Origin: Faecalicatena_A orotica
Lineage (GTDB): Bacteria; Bacillota; Clostridia; Lachnospirales; Lachnospiraceae
Reading direction: 5' to 3' (one strand)
Length of the DNA stretch: 64,000 nt
Assembly: GCF_040545875.1 (NCBI RefSeq)
Contig: NZ_JBEPMR010000002.1
Of the stretch, positions 42,711-51,087 are shown one piece after another. Numbering within the stretch: position 1 is the first letter of the stretch; every line of letters starts with the position of its first letter. Both the position numbers and the translations under genes were made by a program. Below the pieces are notes generated by a model. The model had not been told where the DNA came from, ran no database searches, and saw only the letters and a program-made list of their open reading frames with translations.

Positions 42711-43175
42711 ATGACAAAGGATGTATTGGTCAGCATATCAGGGATGCACATGGATGTTATTTCAGGGATGACAGATGCGGAAAACGAACCGATAGAAGTC
42801 GTAACCCCTGCCAGCTACTATTTAAGAAACGGCAAGCACTACGTCATCTACGAAGAAGTGATGGAGGGTATGCCTGGTACAATCAAAAACAAAATAAAGA
42901 TAAGTGGGACTGACAGTGTTGAGATCATGAAAACTGGTATATCCAATGCCCATATGATATTCGAGAGAAACAAGAAGAATCTCACTTACTATCAAACCCC
43001 TTACGGGCAGATGCTTGTGGGAGTGAATACCAGGAATATGGAAGTCAATGTCACAGACGATAACATTGGTGTCAGTGTTGACTATGAGCTGGATATCAAT
43101 CATGAACCACTGGCAGACTGCAGTATAAAAATGGAGATATATTCAAAGGGGTCTGACCCCTTTGAGGTCCATTGA
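42711..43175 (+). CDS. DUF1934 beta-barrel protein (YwiB-like) with repeat-derived C terminus
   Basis: A 154-residue calycin-like protein of the DUF1934 family. The first part, DVLVSISGMHMD, and KIKISGTDSVEIMKTG, FERNKKNLTYYQTPYGQM (about 88-105) are typical. The function is unknown. ATG 42711 follows AGGTGA; a GTG 9 bases upstream is less likely. The last codons, encoding YSKGSDPFEVH, are the AAAGGGGTC palindrome at 43143-43165, so the natural C terminus has been replaced or extended by repeat DNA. Confidence 0.8.
   Translation: MTKDVLVSISGMHMDVISGMTDAENEPIEVVTPASYYLRNGKHYVIYEEVMEGMPGTIKNKIKISGTDSVEIMKTGISNAHMIFERNKKNLTYYQTPYGQMLVGVNTRNMEVNVTDDNIGVSVDYELDINHEPLADCSIKMEIYSKGSDPFEVH
43143..43165. 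repeat. AAAGGGGTC palindrome, copy 3, inside a coding end
   Basis: Perfect 11-base arms TCAAAGGGGTC and GACCCCTTTGA around one base. It lies in frame in the last 11 codons of the DUF1934 gene. Confidence 0.9.
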
Positions 43176-43183
43176 ATAAAAAC

Positions 43184-43220
43184 AGCCGCAGCTTCTGACT
43201 TTTGTCAGATTACTGCGGCT
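43184..43220. terminator. Bidirectional terminator
   Basis: AGCCGCAG (43184-43191) pairs with CTGCGGCT (43213-43220), with an inner TCTGAC/GTCAGA stem and T/A-rich flanks. It separates the DUF1934 gene from the minus-strand gene at 43243. Confidence 0.75.
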
Positions 43221-43242
43221 ATTGTTTTCCTGTTTTGTCTTA

Positions 43243-43686
43243 TTATTTGTCTTTTTTGAATCGTGCAAAGAATCCCTTCTTTTTCGGCGGAGCTTCAAGC
43301 GGACCACGGAGTCCTCTGACAGCAGTTATGTAGATTCCGCTGACTGTTGCTTTTACTTCCTTCTTTACCGGGATCAATGGGAATACCTCAGCATCACACA
43401 TCAGGGTCATGATCTTTGGACCGACTTTTGCTTTTACGACCGGCACCTTGGTACGTCTTAAATACTTCGGGGTACTCTCGACCACTACACTTGGGAATCC
43501 GGCTTCTTTCAGCTTCATCTTACCTTTATCAATGATGAGCATGTTGACATTCTGTGCGGCTGCTTCCATCTGTTCTTTCTGTGCTGCCTGTTTTTTCTCT
43601 GCTCTTTTGCCGAAGAAATATAGTACGACTAATGCAATGATCAGAACAACCAGTACAACGAGCATTATCTTTAATCCTAAACTCAC
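43243..43686 (-). CDS. Single-pass membrane protein of unknown function
   Basis: A 147-residue protein I do not recognise. An N-terminal helix (about 5-23, KIMLVVLVVLIIALVVLYFF) is followed by a charged, Gln-rich segment that could be coiled coil, a beta-rich domain (about 45-125) and a C-terminal tail with PPKKKGFFARFKKDK. The start GTG 43686 follows AGGAGGG by 6 bases. A later ATG (residue 8 of this form) has no site. It is tail to tail with DUF1934. Confidence 0.6.
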   Translation of the reverse strand: MSLGLKIMLVVLVVLIIALVVLYFFGKRAEKKQAAQKEQMEAAAQNVNMLIIDKGKMKLKEAGFPSVVVESTPKYLRRTKVPVVKAKVGPKIMTLMCDAEVFPLIPVKKEVKATVSGIYITAVRGLRGPLEAPPKKKGFFARFKKDK

Positions 43687-43783
43687 GACGAACCCTCCTA
43701 AAAATACTCTTTTTCCGCAATTATGCAAATAATATTGTACCATTGTTTGTAGGGAAGTGCAAGCAGTTTGATATCTTTCGGGC

Positions 43784-45556
43784 TCACAGAATCCCTACTT
43801 TCTTTAACAGATATTCCGCATTGGTAGTTTTAGAAACTCCGTTTTTGATTTTATAATCAAAGCAGATTTCCCCGTCAGTATAATGTTCGTTAAAACTGTA
43901 ATTCACGATACGCCGGAAGGATGCCGAGAGTTTGCAGACCTCCAGATCATGTGTGGTAATCATGCCTGAGATTCCAAGTGCACAGAGCGTCTTGATGACT
44001 TCCTCGGCGCCCTTGAGCCTGTCTGCGGAATTCGTCCCCCGGAAAATCTCGTCGATCAGGAATAACTGGCATGTGCCCGCCTTTGCCGCATCGATAATCT
44101 TCTTAATGCGTTTTAGTTCTGCATAAAAAGTAGAGATTCCTTCCGTCAGTTCATCGGCAATACGCATGGAGGTGATGACGTTCATGGGGGTAAAGGTCAT
44201 CTGCTGTGCACACACGCAGCTTCCCGCATTTGCCAAAATCATGTTAATGCCTGCTGTCCTCATGAAAGTAGTTTTCCCGGACATGTTGGAACCGGAGATA
44301 ATGAAGATGTGGTTATCGAGGTTCAGGTCATTGCACACCCTCTGCGTATTATTGAGCAGCGGGTGCCCCATGCCGCGGGCTTCGAGGATATTTGGATGTG
44401 CAGATATTACGGGGATACAGGAAGTACTTAAGCAGCGCGGCAGATTGGAAAAGCTGATCAGACTTTCCAGTTCCCCTAACGCGGCAAACCATGATTCGGT
44501 GGAAGCACCGTGTTCCTGTTTCCAGCGGTCAAGGTCAAAAGCATTTTTATAATCCCATAGGAAAAGAATATTCAGTATGGTCCTGACGATCCCGTTCTGA
44601 CACTGGCTGATATTGCCGGATATTCTGGAGAGACTGTGGATCGCCTCCTGCGCGGAGGACACAACGGCCTGAATCTGTTTAAGTTTTTCGGAATGAAAAT
44701 TGTATCCGGCAATCTCCTGAATCATATCATCATAACGTGCAATCTTATATGGAAGCTTCAGCATAATTCCGAGATACCGGTTGATTTTCGAGAAACCAAC
44801 AGACCATATAAGCAGCTGAAAGATCATCATTACACCTGCGGCAGCCGAAATAAGAGTGTCTCTGGTCAGCAGGGAGAGGAGAACGGCTGTAATGGTCAGT
44901 ATGCGTGACAAAGAGGCCAGCCATTTTACGGGCATGCCTTCTATAAAATGTTTCTGGCCCTGTAGTTCGGAAATGAGTTCCGGAAAGGATGCATCGATGC
45001 CGATTTTAGAAGACAGGTATTCGATCTGGCTGGTCCATGCATAGTCGCTGCCAAGCTCCGAAACAGCCTCCTGCCGTTCCCGGATTTCCTCGTTTGAAAA
45101 TCCGGGGGAGAGCAGGTCACTGGCGAGCCGCTGCCTCCCATAATAAGTGTTCGTACTATTCAGGTATTGGAAAAGAGAATTCCTTCCGACAATGTCCAGA
45201 TCGGATGAATAGTCATGGTTATAATCGATAAATTCTTTGCCTGTATCCTCGAAGGAACACCAGCCGCCCGTAATCCGGCTGATATTCTTTTTCGCAATGC
45301 GTATAAGCCCGGCTTCATGCCCGGCACGCTCAAGTTCCCTGATATGATACAGGTGGGATAAAATAAAAACTATGATTTCAGCACATAACAAAAGAAGCAG
45401 TTTAAGGGGGAAATGATTTGTCCATACCTGATAAACCGTGATGCCGCACATCACGATCCAGATTACCTTGAAAATGCCGATGATATTTGCCGTTCTATTA
45501 TATTCTGCCAGAGCGGCTTCTCTTCTCTTGATCTCGGTTTCTAAACACTGCTGCAT
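43784..45556 (-). CDS. Membrane-anchored MutS-family ATPase
   Basis: The 590-residue protein carries the MutS C-terminal ATPase: Walker A SGSNMSGKTTFMRTAGIN near 422-439, Walker B LFLIDEIFRGTNSADRL near 503-519 and TTHDLEVCKL near 543. There is no mismatch-recognition domain. Two paired hydrophobic segments, about 23-65 and 225-275, look like membrane helices, so it is a member of the membrane-bound branch. The frame extends to 45634, but AGGAGG on the minus strand precedes ATG 45556. The function is unknown; it is unlikely to do classic mismatch repair. Confidence 0.82.
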   Translation of the reverse strand: MQQCLETEIKRREAALAEYNRTANIIGIFKVIWIVMCGITVYQVWTNHFPLKLLLLLCAEIIVFILSHLYHIRELERAGHEAGLIRIAKKNISRITGGWCSFEDTGKEFIDYNHDYSSDLDIVGRNSLFQYLNSTNTYYGRQRLASDLLSPGFSNEEIRERQEAVSELGSDYAWTSQIEYLSSKIGIDASFPELISELQGQKHFIEGMPVKWLASLSRILTITAVLLSLLTRDTLISAAAGVMMIFQLLIWSVGFSKINRYLGIMLKLPYKIARYDDMIQEIAGYNFHSEKLKQIQAVVSSAQEAIHSLSRISGNISQCQNGIVRTILNILFLWDYKNAFDLDRWKQEHGASTESWFAALGELESLISFSNLPRCLSTSCIPVISAHPNILEARGMGHPLLNNTQRVCNDLNLDNHIFIISGSNMSGKTTFMRTAGINMILANAGSCVCAQQMTFTPMNVITSMRIADELTEGISTFYAELKRIKKIIDAAKAGTCQLFLIDEIFRGTNSADRLKGAEEVIKTLCALGISGMITTHDLEVCKLSASFRRIVNYSFNEHYTDGEICFDYKIKNGVSKTTNAEYLLKKVGIL

Positions 45557-45724
45557 AAATGACTGCCTCCTGTAATTTTTGTACTCCAAATTTATAATAT
45601 GATACCCTTTTTGGGAGATATAATCAAGTTTCATCCTTAAGCTGATAATTTGGGGTTACTTTTCGCCTGAGAAAATAGTATAATCATATAAGTTACATAC
45701 AGATAAAGAAGGAGTTTTAATTTT

Positions 45725-47200
45725 ATGGCAGAAACATTATGGAATGGATTGGTTACATCTTATCATTTCGTCATGGACAATCTATTCATTATCAATATTT
45801 TTCTTTCTCTGATCATTATTTTCTTTCAGCGCCGGAATCCACAGACCGTGTGGACCTGGCTCCTTCTGCTCTACTTTATCCCGATTCTCGGATTCTTCCT
45901 CTATCTGGTGATTGGTCAGGATTTTCACAAGAGCAGGATGTTTAAGGCAAAGGAGATAGAAGGGGAGTTAAAATATGCCGTCAGGCGGCAGGAGGAGACG
46001 ATATACCGGAAAAAGCTGAGGCTGGCGAATCCGGAGATGGCGAGATTTAAGGATCTGATCCTTTATAATCTGGAGGCGGGAGAAGCCGTTTTAACGGATA
46101 ACAATGATGTGCGCATCTATACGGATGGCAAAGAAAAGTTCCGTGCGCTGATTGACGAGATGAAGCAGGCAAAACGCTACATCCATATGCAGTATTACAT
46201 TATCCGCAACGACGAGCTGTGGAGGGAAATTGAACCTGTGCTGATCCAGAAAGCAAAAGAGGGGGTTGAGGTCAGGGTCCTGTTCGACAGTATGGGATGC
46301 CGCACCATGCATAATAAAGACTGGGAACGCCTTGAAAAAGGCGGTGTACAGGTTGCGGAGTTCTTTCCTGCGCTTTTAGGGCAGCTGCAGCTTCGTGTAA
46401 ATTACCGCAACCACAGGAAAATCGTTGTCATTGACGGACGTGTTGGTTTTGTGGGCGGCTTTAATGTGGGAAGGGAATATCTGGGGCTGGATAAAAAGTT
46501 TGGTTACTGGAGAGACACACACCTGTGCATAGAGGGGGCGGCGGTTACATCTCTGGCCGTGCGTTTTGTTCTGGACTGGAATTATGCGGCAAAAGAGAAC
46601 CTGTTTGTGCAGGACCATTTGTTTGAGATTCCCGACTATGTGAGAAACGGGCATGACCCGGTCCAGATCATTTCAAGCGGCCCTGACTCGCAGACGAAGA
46701 CGATACACGATAATTACCTTCGCCTGATTCATAGTGCAAAGGACCATGTATATCTGCAGACCCCGTACCTGATTCCGGATGATTCAATACTGGATGCGCT
46801 GAAGATTGCAAGCCGTTCAGGAATCGACGTGAGGATCATGGTTCCCTGCAAGCCGGACCATCCATTCGTTTACTGGGCAACATATTCCTATCTCGGCGAT
46901 ATGGTAGCGGCTGGGGCGAAGTGTTATGTATACAATAACGGTTTTTTACATGCGAAGACATTGAGTGTAGACGGAATGGTGGCATGTGTGGGAACCGCAA
47001 ACATGGATATCCGCAGCTTTGGACTGAATTTCGAAGTGAACGCGGTGGTTTACAGCGAAAGAACCGTGCAGCGCCTTGAGAGGGCTTTTGAAAATGATAT
47101 GACAAAATGTACCCATGTTACACGCAAGGTATATGACCAGAGAGGACTTGTCATCCGGGTGAAGGAACAGTTCTCAAGACTGCTGTCTCCTCTACTGTAG
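45725..47200 (+). CDS. cls: Cardiolipin synthase (phospholipase-D type)
   Basis: A 491-residue phosphatidyltransferase. Two N-terminal membrane helices (about 18-35 and 43-62) precede two HKD catalytic motifs: NHRKIVVIDGRVGFVGGFN near 230-248 and LHAKTLSVDGMVACVGTAN near 409-427. It condenses two phosphatidylglycerols into cardiolipin. Length matches ClsA. GGAGTTTTAA before ATG 45725; TATAAT at 45679-45684 is a likely -10 box. Divergent from the MutS-like gene. Confidence 0.92.
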   Translation: MAETLWNGLVTSYHFVMDNLFIINIFLSLIIIFFQRRNPQTVWTWLLLLYFIPILGFFLYLVIGQDFHKSRMFKAKEIEGELKYAVRRQEETIYRKKLRLANPEMARFKDLILYNLEAGEAVLTDNNDVRIYTDGKEKFRALIDEMKQAKRYIHMQYYIIRNDELWREIEPVLIQKAKEGVEVRVLFDSMGCRTMHNKDWERLEKGGVQVAEFFPALLGQLQLRVNYRNHRKIVVIDGRVGFVGGFNVGREYLGLDKKFGYWRDTHLCIEGAAVTSLAVRFVLDWNYAAKENLFVQDHLFEIPDYVRNGHDPVQIISSGPDSQTKTIHDNYLRLIHSAKDHVYLQTPYLIPDDSILDALKIASRSGIDVRIMVPCKPDHPFVYWATYSYLGDMVAAGAKCYVYNNGFLHAKTLSVDGMVACVGTANMDIRSFGLNFEVNAVVYSERTVQRLERAFENDMTKCTHVTRKVYDQRGLVIRVKEQFSRLLSPLL

Positions 47201-47437
47201 AAATGGTTTATTTTGGACGTTTATTTTGGCCAAACGTGAAAAGTCTATGAAATCCCTTTCCATAAGGAGTAAAATGTGATATAATGCTCGCACTTAGCGT
47301 GGTTCTTACACGCTTAGTAAGACATATACCTAAATACTTAACGAGGTATTTCACGAGTTTAGTATTTATGGTACAACGGTAAAGTATGCAGAAATGGAAA
47401 CTGCATGAATAAAGTGAAGATAACATGAGGTGAAAGA
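47201..47437 (+). promoter_or_regulatory. Leader of the exported PPIase gene with two imperfect hairpins
   Basis: In this 237-base gap, ACTTAGCGTG is inverted as CACGCTTAGT about 10 bases later, and AAATACT as AGTATTT around a 20-base loop. No gene is visible. A TGAGGTGAAAG ribosome site precedes 47438. The hairpins may be RNA structures or operators; the evidence is only the symmetry. Confidence 0.4.
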
Positions 47438-48511
47438 ATGAAGAAAAGAATTTTGGCACTGACATTGAGCGTTCTGATGGCAGCGTCTCTCGCAGGATGC
47501 AGCAAGCAGCTCTCAAATGAATATATAACGGTGAAGCAGTATGACGGTCTTGAGGTTGCGAAAGTAGAGACTGCCGAGGTGACGGATGAGAATGTTGAAA
47601 GCGTGATCCAGACGAATCTGGGAACATCCGCAGCAGACGGCGGAATCACGGACAGGGCGGCTGAGAACGGGGACAGGGTCAATATTGATTATGTCGGAAG
47701 CGTGGATGGAACAGAGTTTGAAGGCGGCAGTGATAAGGGATCAGTACTCGAACTCGGATCTGGCAGCTTTATCGGCGCGAATGGAGACTATAAAGGATTT
47801 GAAGAACAAATCGTCGGACACAAATCAGGGGATGAGTTTGATATCACTGTAAAGTTCCCGGCAGATTACCAGAATGCAGATATGGCTGACAAAGTAGCTG
47901 TATTTAAGGTTACCTTAAACGGAATCGTTCCGGAACTGACAGATGACTGGGTAAAGAAAAACAGTGAAACATCCAAGACTGTAGAAGAATATAAAAAAGA
48001 GATCAGAAAACAGCTGGAAGATAATAACAAAGAGAGCATGGAGAACACCCTGCAGAACAATGCACTGGAAGCGATTGCGGACCAGGTAGAAGTGAAGAAA
48101 TACCCGGACGGGGCCCTCGATGAGCAGATCAATTCCATCAAAGAATATTATACGAACATGGCAGCAGCCTATGGCATGGAATTTAAAGACTTCGTTGAGC
48201 AGGCCATGCAGATGACCGAGGAAGATTTTGACAAGCAGGCAAAAGAAGCTGCGGAGACAGCATTAAAGAGAAAACTGGCCTGTGAATTGATTGCCGAGAA
48301 GAAGAACCTGGAGCCGTCTGACAAGGAATATGAGGAACAGATTGCCGAATATGCGGAAAACGGACAGTATGAAAGTGTAGAGGATTTTAAAGAACAGGTC
48401 GGAGAAGACACTGTGAAAAATGCAATCCGCCAGCAGAAGGTTGGAAAATATCTGGCAGACAACTGTGTTCAGGTGGAACAGAGCGACAGCAGCACCGAGA
48501 CAGCGAAGTAA
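47438..48511 (+). CDS. Exported trigger-factor-like FKBP-type peptidyl-prolyl isomerase, lipoprotein
   Basis: A 357-residue protein. Signal peptide MKKRILALTLSVLMAASLAGC with lipobox Cys at about 21 anchors it outside the membrane. Residues about 75-165 are an FKBP domain (GDRVNIDYVGSVDGTEFEGG, DEFDITVKFPADYQNADM), followed by a helical chaperone arm (about 165-345) with the TF-like sequence LTDDWVKKN. This is the trigger-factor plan without the ribosome-binding domain. It probably folds secreted proteins. The C-terminal tail is Ser/Gln/Thr-rich. Confidence 0.85.
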   Translation: MKKRILALTLSVLMAASLAGCSKQLSNEYITVKQYDGLEVAKVETAEVTDENVESVIQTNLGTSAADGGITDRAAENGDRVNIDYVGSVDGTEFEGGSDKGSVLELGSGSFIGANGDYKGFEEQIVGHKSGDEFDITVKFPADYQNADMADKVAVFKVTLNGIVPELTDDWVKKNSETSKTVEEYKKEIRKQLEDNNKESMENTLQNNALEAIADQVEVKKYPDGALDEQINSIKEYYTNMAAAYGMEFKDFVEQAMQMTEEDFDKQAKEAAETALKRKLACELIAEKKNLEPSDKEYEEQIAEYAENGQYESVEDFKEQVGEDTVKNAIRQQKVGKYLADNCVQVEQSDSSTETAK

Positions 48512-48538
48512 AGGTTAAGAAAATTTAAGTCAAAGACA

Positions 48539-48580
48539 AGGGGCCCGTTACGGAAGAAAAGACGTGAACGGGTCCTTTTT
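48539..48580 (+). terminator. Terminator after the PPIase gene
   Basis: GGGCCCGTTAC (48541-48551) pairs with GTGAACGGGTCC (with one mismatch), followed by TTTTT. Confidence 0.75.
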
Positions 48581-48646
48581 ATGCTATTACAGCATGATTC
48601 GACATAATTCTGCAAATAGCGACATAGTAATTTACAAATAAAGTCC

Positions 48647-48676
48647 TTGCTTTTAGGGAATAAATCCCAGTATTAT
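48647..48676 (+). promoter_or_regulatory. Promoter of the second HPr-like gene
   Basis: TTGCTT (48647-48652) and TATTAT (48671-48676) with an 18-base spacer lie 45 bases before ATG 48721. Confidence 0.5.
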
Positions 48677-48720
48677 GGATAAAATAACCATATACACAAA
48701 GTAAAGGAGGAAAACAGGAC

Positions 48721-48963
48721 ATGCAGAAAGTTCAGATTTGTTTTCGCCAGCCAGAAGATATTACTGAGTTTGTGGATATTATGAATCAGTGTGAATACGA
48801 TGTCGATCTTAAAAGCGGGAAAAATATAGTAGATGCAAAATCCATTTTAGGTGTAATAGCAATCAGCAAAGCCGACCATGTCGAGCTTGTCATCCACAGT
48901 GATGATTGTGGAGAACTGCTGGATAAGATTCAGGCGTATGTACGGAAAAGGAACGCTGCCTGA
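48721..48963 (+). CDS. HPr-family protein lacking the phosphorylatable histidine (Crh-like)
   Basis: An 80-residue HPr-fold protein. VDAKSILGVIAIS (about 37-49) is a good match to the Ser46 region of HPr (KSILG, Ser at 41), but the GLHARPA active-site loop is missing; FRQPEDITEFV stands there. A protein with only the regulatory Ser is like Crh, which acts with CcpA rather than in sugar transport. AAAGGAGG precedes ATG 48721. It is monocistronic, with promoter and terminator. Confidence 0.78.
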   Translation: MQKVQICFRQPEDITEFVDIMNQCEYDVDLKSGKNIVDAKSILGVIAISKADHVELVIHSDDCGELLDKIQAYVRKRNAA

Positions 48964-49015
48964 GAAAGACAGCGGGCCTGACGGTGAAAAATTCAGGGCG
49001 GACGAAAAGTAAAGG

Positions 49016-49057
49016 AAGAAAGCCGGTATTCTGGAAAGACCAGAAGCCGGCTTTCTT
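49016..49057. terminator. Bidirectional terminator
   Basis: AAGAAAGCCGG (49016-49026) pairs with CCGGCTTTCTT (49047-49057); an inner TTCTGG/CCAGA stem adds to it. It lies between the HPr-like gene and the thiolase gene. Confidence 0.8.
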
Positions 49058-49117
49058 AGCGCTTTCACGCAGGTATCTATTTTTGCAGGCAGCCATCAGT
49101 TATGAAAAATGGATTCA

Positions 49118-50305
49118 TCAGCATTTTGTGAAATACATGGAAATCCCCTGCCCGCCCCCGATGCACATGCTGATCATGGCATCTTTTTTATCGGTACGCA
49201 TTAATTCATACAGCACCTTTACGGTCAGGACTGCTCCGGTGGCCCCGATTGGATGTCCGATAGAGATTCCGCCCCCGTATATATTGACTTTCTCCATATC
49301 AAGCCCCAGATCTCTGCTTACGGCGTATGCCTGACTTGCGAAGGCTTCGTTGATCTCAAACATGTCGATATCCTTCAGGCTGATGTGAAGCTTCTCTGCC
49401 AGCTGCTCACTTGAGAATTTCGGGGAATATCCCATCAGTTCGGCATCGAATCCGGCAACGGTATAGCCCTCGATCTTCAACTTCGGCACGACTCCCAGCT
49501 CCTCTGCTTTTTCCTTCGACATAACGACAACCGCGGCTGCACCGTCATTCAGGCTGGAAGAATTGCCAGCGGTTACGGTCCCGTCCTTTACAAAGCAAGG
49601 CCGCAGCTTTGCCAGCTTCTCGATAGTCTGACCGTCTCTTGGCCCCTCGTCCGTATCAAACACGGTTACATTCCCTTTCCGGTCTTTCAGTTCTACGGGC
49701 AGGATTTCATCCTTGAATTTGCCCTCTTTTATGGCGGTACATGCCCGCTGGTGGCTCTGGAGTGAGAAAGCATCCTGTTCTTCACGTGAAACGTGATACT
49801 CTGTGGCTACGTTTTCTGCGGTAACACCGTTGTGGTTACCGTCCATCGGCCATGTGAGGATGTCAATGACCCCGTCCTCGAAGGTTTTGTGTCCCATGCG
49901 GGCTCCCCAGCGGGCGTCTTTTACATAGTACGGCAGCTGGGATATGCTCTCTGCCCCGCCTGCAACAACGACATCGGCGAACCCGGTCTGGATTTCCATG
50001 ACAGCGTCGGCGATAGCCTGCAGGCTGGAACCACACTGTCTGTTGACTGAATAGGCAGTCGTTTCTTTCGGCATGCCTGCTTTCAGGCTGATGGCCCTTG
50101 CAACGAAGCCATTTTCGGCTATCTGTCCGACCTGTCCGATAATTACTTCGTCGACATCGGATGGCTGGATGCCTGCACGGTTTACGGCCTCTTTTACAAC
50201 CATTGCGCCCATATCGATAGCGGACAAATCCTTCAGGCTCCCTCCGAAACTTGCGACAGGAAGACGGACCCCGCTGACAATAACAACATCTTTAAAATGA
50301 TTCAT
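49118..50305 (-). CDS. Acetyl-CoA acetyltransferase (thiolase)
   Basis: The 395-residue protein has the thiolase active-site Cys in VNRQCGSSLQAIAD (about 84-97), the motif NEAFASQAYAV near 323, GGGISIGHPIGATGA near 346-360 with the His and MCIGGGQGISM near 381-391 with the second Cys. It forms acetoacetyl-CoA from two acetyl-CoA or the reverse. It ends the minus-strand operon. Start 50305 is preceded by AAAGGAG. Direction (synthesis or breakdown) cannot be told; context favours breakdown. Confidence 0.9.
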   Translation of the reverse strand: MNHFKDVVIVSGVRLPVASFGGSLKDLSAIDMGAMVVKEAVNRAGIQPSDVDEVIIGQVGQIAENGFVARAISLKAGMPKETTAYSVNRQCGSSLQAIADAVMEIQTGFADVVVAGGAESISQLPYYVKDARWGARMGHKTFEDGVIDILTWPMDGNHNGVTAENVATEYHVSREEQDAFSLQSHQRACTAIKEGKFKDEILPVELKDRKGNVTVFDTDEGPRDGQTIEKLAKLRPCFVKDGTVTAGNSSSLNDGAAAVVVMSKEKAEELGVVPKLKIEGYTVAGFDAELMGYSPKFSSEQLAEKLHISLKDIDMFEINEAFASQAYAVSRDLGLDMEKVNIYGGGISIGHPIGATGAVLTVKVLYELMRTDKKDAMISMCIGGGQGISMYFTKC

Positions 50306-50329
50306 GGCAAAATCTCCTTTCTATGAGTG

Positions 50330-51073
50330 TCAGACGATCATACCGCCGCCGACATTGATGACTTCAGAAGTGATATATGCGGCATCATCAGATGCCAGAA
50401 AAGCGACCATATTTCCTACATCGGACGGTTTTCCCGCATAACCCATCGGGATCCTGCCCATCATGCTGTCCCATGCGGCTCCATCGTTGACTTCCTTTAA
50501 TTTTACGGTCATATCTGTCTCGATAAAGCCGGGGCAGATAACATTGCAGGTAATTCCTTTTCTTGCATTTTCTCTTGCAGCAGTCTTTGTCAGGCCGACA
50601 ACACCGGCTTTTGCTGCCGCGTAGTTAGCCTGGCCGATGTTGCCAAGCCAGCTGCCGGAGGAAATATTGATGATTCTTCCGGAACCTTTGCCACGCATGT
50701 ATTTCACGGCCTCCTGAGTTCCGTAAAAGGTTCCGGTCAGGTCGACGGCGATAACCGTATCCCAGTTTTCGGCGGGCATTTTATGGAGCATTCCGTCACG
50801 GTTGATGCCCGCATTATTGACCATGATATCCAAAGTGCCATAAGTATCGATAGCAAACTGGACCAGAGCCCTGACTTCTTCCTGCTTTGCGACGTTTACG
50901 GGGAATGCGCAGGCCGTGCCTCCTGTGCTGCGGATCTCAGACACGGCATCATCGGCAGGTGCCATGTCGGCAACTACGACCTTTGCCCCTTCCTCCGCAA
51001 GTTTTACGGCAATCCCTTTTCCGAGACCGCGTCCTGCTCCTGTTACGATAGCAACTTTGTCTTTTAAGCGCAT
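50330..51073 (-). CDS. Short-chain dehydrogenase (3-hydroxyacyl/3-oxoacyl type, FabG/PhaB-like)
   Basis: A 247-residue SDR. TGAGRGLGKGIA (about 11-22) binds NAD(P), MVNNAGINRDG near 83-93 is the NNAG motif, and Ser/Tyr/Lys are in ISSGSWLGN (about 137) and NYAAAKAG (about 150-157). The sequence pattern fits 3-oxoacyl reductases, including acetoacetyl-CoA reductases. It lies between thiolase and CoA-transferase, so 3-hydroxyacyl-CoA/3-oxoacyl-CoA is the likely pair. AAAGGAGG precedes 51073. Confidence 0.87.
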   Translation of the reverse strand: MRLKDKVAIVTGAGRGLGKGIAVKLAEEGAKVVVADMAPADDAVSEIRSTGGTACAFPVNVAKQEEVRALVQFAIDTYGTLDIMVNNAGINRDGMLHKMPAENWDTVIAVDLTGTFYGTQEAVKYMRGKGSGRIINISSGSWLGNIGQANYAAAKAGVVGLTKTAARENARKGITCNVICPGFIETDMTVKLKEVNDGAAWDSMMGRIPMGYAGKPSDVGNMVAFLASDDAAYITSEVINVGGGMIV

Positions 51074-51087
51074 AGATAAATCCTCCT

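Noticed and set aside
49118..50305. Butyrate synthesis cluster (thl-crt-bcd-etf-hbd)
   Set aside because: Thiolase is present but crotonase, butyryl-CoA dehydrogenase and Etf genes are absent.
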